NCBI GenBank assembly: GCA_905221605.1
Contig: CAJNDS010002737.1
Coordinates: 62,001 to 126,000 of the forward strand
Source of the DNA: Symbiodinium natans
Lineage: Eukaryota > Sar > Dinophyceae > Suessiales > Symbiodiniaceae
Direction: 5' to 3'
DNA: 64,000 nt
Positions within the stretch are counted from its first letter, which is position 1. Every line of letters starts with the position of its first letter. The notes below the pieces were generated by a model, which saw only the letters and a program-made list of their open reading frames with translations, ran no database searches and was not told where the DNA came from. A program made the translations under genes and the position numbers. Positions 9,441 through 18,597 of this stretch are shown here, in pieces.

Positions 9441-11381
9441 AGAATTTTTCTTCAGCAAGCGCGAAAGCGTTACCCAGTGGGCGTCCATGCAAATGAATTC
9501 ACCCGGAGCCCCTAAGGGGCGAGACATAGTCCCTCGGGCTGGTCGGCCAACCTGCTACGGCAAAACCTCAGCTCAAGGCTGGGAATGTGGTGCACCCACT
9601 TACTACCTACAGGCGCCATGACACAGTTTAGAGGCTCTGACCGCTAGTAGAACAGGTCAGATGGAGGACTGTGGCTTTCACTCGTCCGAGTCGCCAGCTG
9701 TACAAAGCACTTCGCTTTTCCTACTCCTCTCATCGTACTGACCATAGCCCAAGCAAAAGACCTGCTCCCAGCTAGTCTGTGTCCATCACATCAGAGGAAG
9801 GAATTCTCGAAACCGCAGCCCCGAGGCTGGGAATCCATGGCATAACAGCACCCGCACAGGAGCACAAGCGACTGTCATGCACTGATTCCACAGCCTATAG
9901 GCCCGGTTGAACACAGCCAACGAACTTACAAGCCTCACGCCCAAACAACCCAAGGGGGTCCTCTATCTCACCGTGCACAAAGCAGCAGCCGCTCAATTTG
10001 GTACCTTTAGCGCGGGGCCCACGCACTCCCCTCAACCAGGCGCAGGGAGCGACGCTTTCCCTTCAACTAACTACGTGCAGGCGCAGGGAACAACGCCCTG
10101 CTAGACTTTCTGCAAGAAAGATTTCGAAACCCCGAAGACTGCTCCCAGGGACCTGCTGACTGCTCCCTGGGAAAGGGCCAAAACGAACCAAATGGACCCA
10201 CACAGTAAAGGGACCTTCCCTGGCTGCTGCAAGCAAGGGAAGGGAACCCACTGCCCCTGTAAAACCCCAGACTGTTTCAAGGGAAGGGCCAAATCAGGAC
10301 TCTGGGCCCCACGGAACGCCGACCCGTATGATCTTTGGTGCCAGCGGGCCAACTTTTTCTGAAAGTGCTAAAAAGGGGATTTGGGGCAGAAAACCTCGGC
10401 AAAAGCCTATGCCAGCAACAGCATGTTGCATTTTTTGCCTCTGCGCTACACCCTAAACCCCAAAAGAGAAAACACCGGATCAAAAGGGACAGAATCCGGA
10501 CAACAAGCCAAAAAAAGCTCATCACCCTTGCAATCTCGCACAGCGAAGAAGAAGGAGTGACTATTGGCCTGCACCTCGCGAGCCTGCAATTAATGCCCAG
10601 TGAGGAGACGAGATACAGGTCCTGAGCTGCCTGGAAAGCCCCATGGTGCGCTTATCCCATACCTGGTGGTAGGGCGAAGGCAGGCAGTCCATGCAAGGAG
10701 GGAAAGTGACTCAGCCGGCTGCATCCACCGTCAGCTAGCAGGCAGCACTGCCAAGTACCTACCCTAGAACCAGCCCTAAACCCAGGGCACCAGCGGCAGG
10801 AGCAGTCACAAGGTCTGCGAAAAGGACTACTCTCTGCCGCCGGCGCGTAGGCCTGCAGGGAAGCCCCAGACAACCCTACAGAGGGCCTAAAGCCACTGCC
10901 CCATCTCAAAGTGAGGCCATTACCAAACGCATCCTAACCAAAAGGCTTAACGTCCTCCGCACATGGGCAACTGGCCGAGAACGAAACGCGCTGCAACCAT
11001 CTAATTAAGGCGAAAATCCAATGGCGAGCAAGGAACCACACAGCTCCCTCTGTGCCGGACACTCTGCTGGCACTTGCTTGGGTGCATCTGCATGGTTAGG
11101 GGAAAAAGCCAGCCTCAACACAATATGCGAGGCCCGGGTATAGGATGCATCACAACCCCCATTGTCCCTTCAGAGACTATTGGATGGGACCAGGGCCAAC
11201 AAGCCTCGCAAGGAACCCCAAATCACTGAAGCGAAGACCATGAGAGCCCAGGCTGGGCCGACCTCACGACACCACACGTGGATAGGCCTGCCTGTGAGGA
11301 GTGCTATGCCAGATTTCCGCCGATACCTCAAACTACCAGCGAGGCCCTGAGAAGGCCACTTCTGATGTGCAAACCACAGCC
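9438..11381 (-). mobile_element. 5'-truncated LINE 3' end (direct repeat copy 2)
   Basis: Matches copy 1 over its length and begins directly after the LINE-B 3' end at 11,382. The ORF3-terminal match lies near 9,925 and the unit ends in the same 13-base motif at 9,438-9,450. It contains no intact frame. Insertion of one element at the end of another, or tandem duplication, would give this head-to-tail order. Confidence 0.6.
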
Positions 11382-11646
11382 AGGAGAATTTTTCTTCAGC
11401 AAGCGCGAGAGCGTTACCCAGTGGGTGTCCTTCATGCAAACGAATTCGCCCGGAGCCCCTTTGGGGCGAGACATAGTCTCTCGGGCAGTCGGTCACCCTG
11501 CTACGGCAAAACCACAGCTCACAAGCTGGGAATGTGGTGCACCCACAGGCCATCTACAGGGAACTATGTTACAGCTACTCATCAGGAAGAAGTTGCGACC
11601 GCAGCCCAAAGGCTGGGAAAGGATGCCCCCTTGTTTCCACAGCCTC
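11382..11646 (-). other. LINE-B 3' UTR
   Basis: Follows the ORF3 stop and ends in minus-strand GAAGAAAAATTCTCCT with no poly(A). The last ~180 bases match the ends of the two upstream-placed 3'-end units, but this copy lacks part of their middle. Confidence 0.6.
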
Positions 11647-13008
11647 CTAGGCCGGGGTGGTGCACAGCCAGCGAACTTCTTCCCCCAAAGGTCCAAGGGT
11701 GTTGCAGATCTGGTCAAAACACGCTTGAGGTGGACCCCTGGAAACTTGCCGAAAGTAGCCCACATCATTAGGGCAGTATTTGGCAACTACCCTCCAAAAG
11801 CCAGTCCATTCCGGCCTCCCTTGGGAGGGGCCCCAGTTGTTGGCATCGATGAAGGCCGGAAGGGGAACCATCCTCGTGCCCAGCGGCCTGTGGCACAGGT
11901 TTGAAATGCCAACATCCTTGGCATCAACCCCACAGGCATACAAGTGCAACAAGGTGGCCAACGTGGCCAGAAGGTAGGAGTGAACACGGAGACCATTGGC
12001 AGCATTTTCCTGGAGCCACTCACGGGCCTGGCAGCGATGCTCTTGCACGTGGTACAGGAAACGATGCAGGCCCGCACCTGGCTCACCTGCAAGTCCTAGT
12101 CCAATCCACATGGAGCCACTGGTGAGGATGGGAGCCATGAGCCGGGGAAAACGCCGCGCCACATCGATCTCCGGACCGTTTAAGGATGCATCATCCGTGA
12201 GCTTCAAGACCAACGCCTGAGACAGCTGGTAGCCTACACGGCTTTGTCCCCAGCCCAGGCGCGTGAGAACTCGGGCTTCCACCACAACCTGCCGAATCGG
12301 GTCCCACGTAAGTGTGAGCTCTGGAGGGAGGAAGTGCCGAGGCGAGGTGGGCCGCTTGATGTAGCTAGCTGCTTCACCAGCCGCGTGCACACCCGGACTA
12401 AAGTCCTGAGCTTCTCTACGCATGCGTTGCCGCCGGCCCCAGGGGGACTCCTCAGCCTCAGGGGCCGGGTGTGCAGGGGGCCGGGCCCTGGACTCTGAGG
12501 GGGAACGAGGCCGTGCATGCTGGTTGGGAAGGTCACGGCTGGACCTAGCCTCCTCTGACCGCCTCCCAGGTGGAGGGGAACGGGTTGAATCACGCGGAAC
12601 CGAACGCAAATCCACACCGGACCCTGCTACCTGAGGTCCTCCTTCGCGGAGGGGTGGGAGGGGTAGGGCTTCTGTCCACTGAGCGCAAGACCAAACGAGG
12701 GGAAGGAGAGCGCCGACGGTCACGCCGAGGAGCCGGAGGGGGCGGGGGGGCGGCCATGCCTTCGCCGCCGGCTGGGCCGAAGAGCTGGAACCCCCAGGAG
12801 CCGCCTCCTCAGGGAGGGGTGCCCCTTCCTGCTGGTCATCACCCACAGGAAGGCCCTGGTCTATGCGCTGTTGCCTGCGGATGTGGGGCGGGGGTCGTCG
12901 CTTGGAATGCTGGAGGGTCGCCGTAGAGCGCCACGACTTCCCCTCTGCCATTCGTTGGCGCTGCTCGCGCCAAAAGGGGCCACGACCCCTGCCCTGTGAG
13001 CCCCCCAT
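11647..13008 (-). CDS. LINE-B ORF3: protein with kinase-like C-terminal half
   Basis: The frame has 453 codons from the ATG at 13,008-13,006, whose A is the last base of the pol stop (TGATG). The first 220 residues are Arg/Ser/Pro-rich and low in complexity. Residues 240-395 follow a protein kinase plan: glycine-rich RLGWGQSRVGYQL (250-262), ALVLKL with K269, NGPEIDVARR with E280, a helical stretch SYLLATLATLLHLY (344-357), a catalytic-loop-like DVGISN (D365, N370; the usual HxD His is absent) and FIDANNW (D388, where DFG would be). The fold assignment is inferred from residue order only; an unrelated structural protein remains possible. The overlapping start suggests termination-reinitiation. 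Decayed copies of its 3' end occur at 7,385 and 9,925, so it travels with this family. Confidence 0.6.
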   Translation of the reverse strand: MGGSQGRGRGPFWREQRQRMAEGKSWRSTATLQHSKRRPPPHIRRQQRIDQGLPVGDDQQEGAPLPEEAAPGGSSSSAQPAAKAWPPPRPLRLLGVTVGALLPLVWSCAQWTEALPLPPLREGGPQVAGSGVDLRSVPRDSTRSPPPGRRSEEARSSRDLPNQHARPRSPSESRARPPAHPAPEAEESPWGRRQRMRREAQDFSPGVHAAGEAASYIKRPTSPRHFLPPELTLTWDPIRQVVVEARVLTRLGWGQSRVGYQLSQALVLKLTDDASLNGPEIDVARRFPRLMAPILTSGSMWIGLGLAGEPGAGLHRFLYHVQEHRCQAREWLQENAANGLRVHSYLLATLATLLHLYACGVDAKDVGISNLCHRPLGTRMVPLPAFIDANNWGPSQGRPEWTGFWRVVAKYCPNDVGYFRQVSRGPPQACFDQICNTLGPLGEEVRWLCTTPA

Positions 13009-15893
13009 CACTGCTTCTTGAAGCAAAGGGTCTGCTGACCGGAGGGAAGCTCTTTCTTCTTTTTGGCACGGCTGGCCGGCTTCGGGGCAGGCTCCTTTGC
13101 AAGCCCGGCTTCGCGTGCACTTGCCCCAGGAAGGGAAACCGCTTCCTTTGTTTTGCCAGGCCCCACCTCAGACACGTGCGACGCTGCAGCCTTAGGAAGG
13201 GAAGCCGCTTCCTTTAGCGCTGAAGAAGAACCTGGAGAGTCCGGCCGCCCAGGAGGCGTGGAAACCGAGGCCTGGGCATGAAAGGACAGGGTTTGGTTAT
13301 TGTGGAGTTTTTTACAGGGTTTCTGGAGACCTAAACAAGGCTGAGAATGGCCTGGAAGGAGGGTAAGATGGCACCCGGAGCACAGCCATCTACGTCCTTC
13401 ATTTTTGAGCCGGTGCGTCGGGTGGAGGGTAGGCCAGAACTGGGGACCATTATGGGGCATGTCAATGCACGGCTGCGCAAGCAAACGTTCTAGCCTATCC
13501 ATCTCATGAACCTGCTGGAGGTAAAGCTTACACTTCACACAAGTGATTGCCAAATTGTTTGTTTTCAACCCCCCTACTTGCCAGACATGACCACCTACTG
13601 CTTCCGGGACATCCACTTTCGCCAACAAAAGCTGGCGCTTATTAGGCCCTTTGGGTGGTTGGGGTTCCTCCCTTTGGCTTCGGGGGACAAAATCATCTTT
13701 TGAGGCATGTTTCAAAACAACCACAGCTCGCGACGCCAGGTAATCGCAGATCCTGGTTACGAGCCTATCCAGGTCCTGGACTTTCCGCCCTGCTACAGGC
13801 GATATGGTGGCAGCTCGTTTGCCTGCCAACTCGTCAGCGCACTGGTTGGCCTGGTGTCTCCAAAGCTGGGAAAAGCCAAACCGAATTTCGAACTCACGGC
13901 TAGTTAGGTGGGATTTTACCCAAGTGGGCCTTATCCTACCACGGTCCTCCCAGACCGGGCCCCAAAAAGCCGGGGTTGTTTTTTGAAAGGATTTTTTGGT
14001 GAGGGTCCTTAGGGCTGGTTTACAGTCCCCCGTAAGGTCAACCTGACCAAGGGTGTGTTTGATCGTCTGCACAATGGCATAAGATTCACCGTGCGCGACG
14101 CTTGTTCCGGGGGGGGTGAGGCCGGACATGGTTCCTAACTCCTGAAACTGACCATCTTGAACCCGCCCCACGACTACAGACCAGCTCACCCTTCGCAATC
14201 GCGGATCCTTGGTGAACATGCCCCCTGACGCGTCCGTAGCAACCACCAACCCGTCTGCTACTACCTGGGAGGACGTGAGAAACACGCCTGTCTTGACCAC
14301 CTCTAGGTCCCCCGAGGGAGCGACTGGGAGGTATTTAAGGGGAAGCATACCCCGAAGCCACAGGCAGTCATCAGGGAAACGGCGCTTCTCCGCCAGAACG
14401 TACCCCGGTAACCGCATGCCACCAGGGAAGGAAGGGCACTCATACATGAGGTGGCGCAAGGTGGCTCCGGAATCGCCACAAAACTTACAGACATCCTTGC
14501 CACCATTGCCGTTATGGAGAATGGACCCTTGGAAAACAGCCCGATAGGCGTACCGGGTTGTTTTGGTGCGCACTGACTTGAGCAGGCGACGCGGGACCGT
14601 CCAGTCGACCCCGCCACCAGCACCCGCTGCCGACGAGGCCGATCCCATGCGACGAGACCTCTGGGTCTTGATGATGTCCGTGAGGAAAGACGAGGTTTGG
14701 CAGGCAACCGAAACCTCAGAAGGCTTGATTTCCAGAACACGCTCCTCAAAAACCCAGCGGGAAGGATCGTGGCCGTCGACCTGGAGGTCGCGGAGGTATT
14801 GACACATGGCTGAGATGGGTCCAGTGACCACGGACCAACCGTGTTTCGCAGCCTCCAGCCGCTTCCAGACCACTCGCCAAGTGTCCTTTACTGCCTCCCA
14901 TCCCATGCGGTTACATCTGGCCATCATCCTGAAAAGACTTTCCACGTGCTGGGTTACCACAATAAGGTAGGGATCCTGAACCTCGTGGGCCGTCATATCT
15001 AGGATGGTATCCGTTGAACCGTATCGGCTCCTGCCTGCGTGTCGGGCTACCGCTGCGCGCATGGTTTTCATATGTTTAGGGGCAACCCCTTGTGCTTCAT
15101 GGCCATAAAGACCTGAGGTGACCACACTAGAACGGTGCAACCGTAGCCGGACGCGGCGTGACGGGATACGAAGCTTACCCAACTTCAGGTTACGAAGGCT
15201 ACCTACCCGGAAGCGTTTCTGGGCAGTAGTAGTCCTGCGCCGGCGGCCACTGCCACTGTCAAGGCCATCCTTGACCACGTCGACTATGTCAGGGTCCCCT
15301 GGCCGCAGCAGCTGTCGCAGCGCCGCGGCCGAGCGGGGTGTTCCGGCCACAAATTTTGTTTTCTCTTGGCTGAGGACGAGACCTTCCGCCTGAAGACTGG
15401 CCTTGAGCACTCGAAAGGCTTCATAAGCCGCTCCCGCGGCTATATCCGGCGAGGCATGGAGGGAGTCTGCGGAGACATCGTCCAACCATACGTCGCAATG
15501 GTGCAAGCCTGTGACTCGTTTCAGTCTATGTAAGGGTTCGGACATGGTGAGCTTGGCCAAGGTGGGAGCGTACGGGCATCCCTGGATCATGCCCCGGCCT
15601 GGGAAGATGGTGGGACTGGGCTGGGATTCCCCCACCACCGTGCGACCTCCTTGGTAGAGGCGAAGGGAGAGGCACAGGGCCAAGGCTGGGAAAGACAACC
15701 GCAAGCCTTGTTCGCAAAGCCTCTGCCAAGAGACGCTATCGTAAAACCCATTAATGTCAACAAACAACGAGACAGTGTGCAAACCCTTGACTCTGGCAGA
15801 CTCTTTGGAGCATTTCCTGGCCAGGGCAACGTCCAACGAGGTTCGGCCTGGAATCGCCGAGTCAAAAGGATGATCCGGGATGTATCCAGCCAC
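13008..15893 (-). CDS. LINE-B pol: RT (motif A onward), RNase H and C-terminal Cys-pair domain
   Basis: 961 codons. DSAIPGRTSLDVALAR leads into motif A (SLFVDINGFYDSV), motif B (GRGMIQGCPYAPTLAKL) and motif C (WLDDVSAD). Mid-protein there is a knuckle CKFC...H...C. RNase H residues are all there: ATDASGG, AHGESYAI, TGDCKPA, NQCADELAG. Then come CVKC (13,530-13,541) and CSGC (13,370-13,390), 49 residues apart, as in LINE-A, and a Lys/Pro tail with short repeats around KEAASLP and KEAVSLP. All visible catalytic residues are intact. RT fingers lie upstream in the other frame, so the true protein must be longer; the first codon given here (GTG) is only where the frame opens. The TGA stop overlaps the ORF3 ATG. 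Confidence 0.85.
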   Translation of the reverse strand: MAGYIPDHPFDSAIPGRTSLDVALARKCSKESARVKGLHTVSLFVDINGFYDSVSWQRLCEQGLRLSFPALALCLSLRLYQGGRTVVGESQPSPTIFPGRGMIQGCPYAPTLAKLTMSEPLHRLKRVTGLHHCDVWLDDVSADSLHASPDIAAGAAYEAFRVLKASLQAEGLVLSQEKTKFVAGTPRSAAALRQLLRPGDPDIVDVVKDGLDSGSGRRRRTTTAQKRFRVGSLRNLKLGKLRIPSRRVRLRLHRSSVVTSGLYGHEAQGVAPKHMKTMRAAVARHAGRSRYGSTDTILDMTAHEVQDPYLIVVTQHVESLFRMMARCNRMGWEAVKDTWRVVWKRLEAAKHGWSVVTGPISAMCQYLRDLQVDGHDPSRWVFEERVLEIKPSEVSVACQTSSFLTDIIKTQRSRRMGSASSAAGAGGGVDWTVPRRLLKSVRTKTTRYAYRAVFQGSILHNGNGGKDVCKFCGDSGATLRHLMYECPSFPGGMRLPGYVLAEKRRFPDDCLWLRGMLPLKYLPVAPSGDLEVVKTGVFLTSSQVVADGLVVATDASGGMFTKDPRLRRVSWSVVVGRVQDGQFQELGTMSGLTPPGTSVAHGESYAIVQTIKHTLGQVDLTGDCKPALRTLTKKSFQKTTPAFWGPVWEDRGRIRPTWVKSHLTSREFEIRFGFSQLWRHQANQCADELAGKRAATISPVAGRKVQDLDRLVTRICDYLASRAVVVLKHASKDDFVPRSQREEPQPPKGPNKRQLLLAKVDVPEAVGGHVWQVGGLKTNNLAITCVKCKLYLQQVHEMDRLERLLAQPCIDMPHNGPQFWPTLHPTHRLKNEGRRWLCSGCHLTLLPGHSQPCLGLQKPCKKLHNNQTLSFHAQASVSTPPGRPDSPGSSSALKEAASLPKAAASHVSEVGPGKTKEAVSLPGASAREAGLAKEPAPKPASRAKKKKELPSGQQTLCFKKQ

Positions 15894-16640
15894 TGGCTGA
15901 CCAAGAACCGCCGAGTCTTACACCAAAGCCGCCACAGGACCGATGTAAGACCGATAGGTCTTTCCTTCAAGGCACTCTTGGCCAGAAGAACAATCTGGAC
16001 CTGGGAAACTTGGAGGGGAATGGCAAGGTCCTCCTCCATTTTGTTGAAGACGTTGGCTAGGACTGCATACGCGTCCCGAGGCAGGTCTCGAAGATCATTG
16101 AAATCCCAGCCGTCCGGGCCTCCTTTTTTGGGATTCCTGGCGGCGCATATCTTAGCGACAGAGCTAGCAGAATGCTTGGGCAGGGAACGGACCTGCTCCC
16201 GGGCTAAGTCAAACAAGGCATCCCATACTTCCCCTTGGAGCGGAGCTGGCGACACCAGGTTACCCTGCCAGACCTCGCACCAAAATTCGAGCCGTTTATA
16301 GGGCCGCGCCAGGGGAGTGAACTCACGATACGGCCGTTCCAAGGTTTGCTCATCAGCTCGAAGGGAGCGGTAAAGGGGGCGGAGGTGATCATTTTGCGCC
16401 TCTTCTAGCCACTTGGAGTAAGACTCGGAGTTCTGGGAGGTCTGGGAGGCTCAAGCTTCCTTATATTTTGTCTCAACCTGGGGCACCAACTCCCGAGTGA
16501 GGCTGCTGCGGTCATCAGCATGAACCCAGTCCTTGAGGACGGGAAGAAGGGGGTCGTCCGGAGGAATGGAGGCGAAGGCCTCTGAGGACTTGGTCCCGTC
16601 TGAAGCCAGGTGCGCCATCTATCCCAGATAGCCATAGGCC
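15890..16640 (-). pseudogene. LINE-B pol: RT N-terminal fingers, separate frame
   Basis: Reads a linker SYSKWLEEAQNDHLRPLYR, then KKGGPDGWDFNDL, LAKSALKERPIGLTS and RFLVSQWL, matching LINE-A's NRAPGLDGW, ERPIGLMS and HLISDWL. One in-frame TGA lies near 16,455, within ETKYKEA*ASQTSQ. The frame is offset so that a -1 shift near 15,890 would join it to the main pol frame. No endonuclease motif is found further upstream, so the element is cut at its 5' end. Confidence 0.75.
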
Positions 16641-16747
16641 CTCGGCCCTCCTGTCCAGGCACCTCCGCCAACTGGGTGCGAGGCCAACGGCCTGCGGGGA
16701 AGGTCGACCCACCAGCCCTTTCCTGTGGTGGCCTGGGCCTCCGACTG

Positions 16748-16760
16748 AGGAGAATTTTTC
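16748..16760 (-). repeat. LINE junction motif AGGAGAATTTTTC (fourth occurrence)
   Basis: Exact 13-base match to 6,911-6,923, 9,438-9,450 and 11,382-11,394. The other three mark 3' ends of LINE units; this one sits at the truncated 5' end of LINE-B. Confidence 0.6.
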
Positions 16761-16799
16761 ACACCCCCCCATGCACAGATGGTCCTGGTGTAGTCTCCC

Positions 16800-17663
16800 T
16801 CAGTCCTTTCTTTCATCCTGCTTCAGAATCTTCTTCCCAATCCTGACAAGAGCCTTTCCAAGCTCTTCTGGGTAAGTGCCAGACTCCTTCAGAGACACAC
16901 TTTTCGAATGTTCGTGGTTTCCTACACATACGTAAGAGGAAAGCTCCCAAACGCAAGCAGCGCTATTCGAAGCGAACCACCATCTCTTCCAGGTCTTCTC
17001 CTTCTTTTCGAAACAGCACCTATCCACTATACACCCGTGCGTCAGGTTCAGATTCTTAGAGACTTCCTTAAACACTGTCTCCTTCCACAGAGAGGACTTT
17101 TCGGGCCACTCGTGGGTTGACAGCAAACCCTCATTCGAGGTATAGGGGCTAAAGAGCTTCCCTAACAGTCTCCAGCACTTCGTGTGCACCTTCAGCGTCT
17201 TACGCCAAAGTTCCAAACCTCGTTGTTTGCGGAACTGCAGATATCTCAGCGGACACCCAGTGCTACAGAGCGCGGACACATGCGCAAACACACGGACCTT
17301 TCCCAGGTTCAGGACACGCAGGATTTCTTCGAGGACTAAAACGGTGTTTTTACTCAGAAGATTGATATTTCGAGTCACTCCAAAGTACGCTACACCTTTC
17401 TCGCGCGCACACGATTTGGCTATAGCGCTCGACTCTTCGCAGCAAAGCTCCAGAACGACGAGCGACACTGTTCCTTTAGCCAACGCCGTCGCGGCTTCCA
17501 TCCAGGAGCTCGGAACCTCCAGCGGAGAGGACCTTACTGCATTCGCGGATACTTCCTTAGTGATATTGGGCTCATCTCTTACTTCTTCAACGTTTTCTTC
17601 GGAAATCGACGACCACGATTCTGGCTCGCTAATGAGGCCGCTTGCCTCGCAAAGGCTGAGCAA
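16800..17663 (-). pseudogene. Copia C-terminal extension with methyltransferase-like pattern
   Basis: 287 codons after RNase H, continuing the element to its last stop. Residues 66-80 form a hydrophobic strand then ELCCEESSA, resembling the cofactor loop of Rossmann methyltransferases. Residues 124-140 read VFAHVSALCSTGCPLR, where a cytosine methyltransferase would have a Pro-Cys; here Ala stands in place of Pro. HEWP at 184-187 falls where the EN(V/P)-type motif might be. Capture of DNA methyltransferases by LTR retrotransposons of dinoflagellates has been reported, which makes the reading plausible. It is a motif-level guess, and catalysis is doubtful given the altered motif. A non-enzymatic extension is the alternative. 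Confidence 0.4.
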
Positions 17664-17686
17664 GTTCTCCGCAGTTGGGGATTTAG

Positions 17687-18161
17687 TTAGAGCATCTGCG
17701 GGGTTGAGTTCTCTAGCGTCAATCTTTCCCTGGCGACTAGTTGTTGGAGAAAAGCCGCTCTCAACTCTATGTGGCGGACTTTCCTAAGGAGGGTGCTCAT
17801 TTGCGCTATTGACAGGGCGCTTTCAGAGTCCCCGTACGCGCGCAACTGACATCGGCCTTCCTCCGCGTCGGAAGGCATCCCCTCCACCATCGTCTGCACC
17901 AACAGAGATATATACAATCCCTCTCTTGCGATTTTCAGTCAGCGCTGCTAGCTCGGCCTCTGCCGATGAAAGAGCCACGGTCGTCTGTTTCCTACTGAAC
18001 GTCTTCAAGCAACAATTGTTCCAGGTCACAATTCCACCACTCACAGAGTTCAAACCCCAAGACGCGTCAACAAAACACGACACTGACTCTAGGTCATCAT
18101 CAGGGGCCAACAGCTCTCTACGTGAGGGGAACACTTGGACCTTATGCGGTAAACCAGACAC
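17687..18161 (-). pseudogene. Copia RNase H domain
   Basis: SCFVDASWG (first Asp), SGGIVTWNN, TFSRKQTTVALSSAEAEL (Glu in a motif typical of copia RNase H) and, after a frame change near 17,900, LRAYGDSESAL (third Asp) and RKVRHIELR. An in-frame TAG at 18,183-18,185 separates it from the RT connection region. It would remove the RNA strand during cDNA synthesis. Confidence 0.85.
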
Positions 18162-18182
18162 CCACCTCAGAACATCCGCGTC

Positions 18183-18597
18183 CTAGAAAGCCGCATACGT
18201 ATTGCAATCGGGCCTTGAAAGCGACGCCCAGGCTAGGCGTCCTAATGTACGTCGAAAGCGCTCGTGCGCCTCTGGCGTAAGAGGTGTGTCCTGTCCTTTC
18301 TTGATGAGGTCGGCATACAGCCGCTCTAATGGTGGAAGCTTCGGCGCCACCTTCGTGATTCCGTACTCCTCACAGCAAGACCTCAAATACTTAGCCCAAG
18401 CCAAAGTATACGCAGGGCTCTCCGGGCTTCCTCCGGAAGATCCTACGTCCCAAGAAAGACACCTCACCTGGTTTTCCTTCCACGAGTTCACCTGTTAGCT
18501 TAAGCTTGTAGCGCTTCTTCAGGTCTTCATACACCTTTCGAGCTTCGGCGGTGTTCTCGGCCCAAATCAACAAATCATCAACATAAGAAGAGGACAA
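18183..18597 (-). pseudogene. Copia RT: YVDD motif, thumb and connection
   Basis: YVDDLLIW is the catalytic motif of copia RTs. It is followed by KKRYKLKLTGEL and FLGRRI in one frame and, after a shift near 18,480, by TPEAHERFRRTLGRLAWAS, the usual connection motif. The frame then meets the TAG at 18,183. Confidence 0.85.

Larger units (their letters stand above)
11382..16760 (-). mobile_element. LINE-B: non-LTR retrotransposon with RT, RNase H and a kinase-like third ORF, 5'-truncated
   Basis: Minus-strand order: RT fingers (16,640-15,890), long pol frame (15,893-13,008), ORF3 (13,008-11,647), 3' UTR (11,646-11,382). Neither ORF1 nor endonuclease is present; upstream of the RT linker the sequence ends near 16,760, about 40 bp from the copia element. 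It is a diverged relative of LINE-A: same domain order, different sequence at most positions. Apart from one TGA near 16,455 and the -1 offset near 15,890, the coding parts are open, which suggests a fairly young insertion. Confidence 0.85.

Noticed and set aside
6911..11394. Long terminal repeats of an LTR element
   Set aside because: The direct repeats do not flank gag-pol; they contain the ORF3 3' end and the 3' UTR of the LINE family, so they are LINE 3' ends.
11278..11904. 208-codon plus-strand frame
   Set aside because: Spans the LINE-B 3' UTR and the antisense of ORF3; no protein-like features.
15651..16301. 216-codon plus-strand frame
   Set aside because: Antisense to LINE-B RT motifs.
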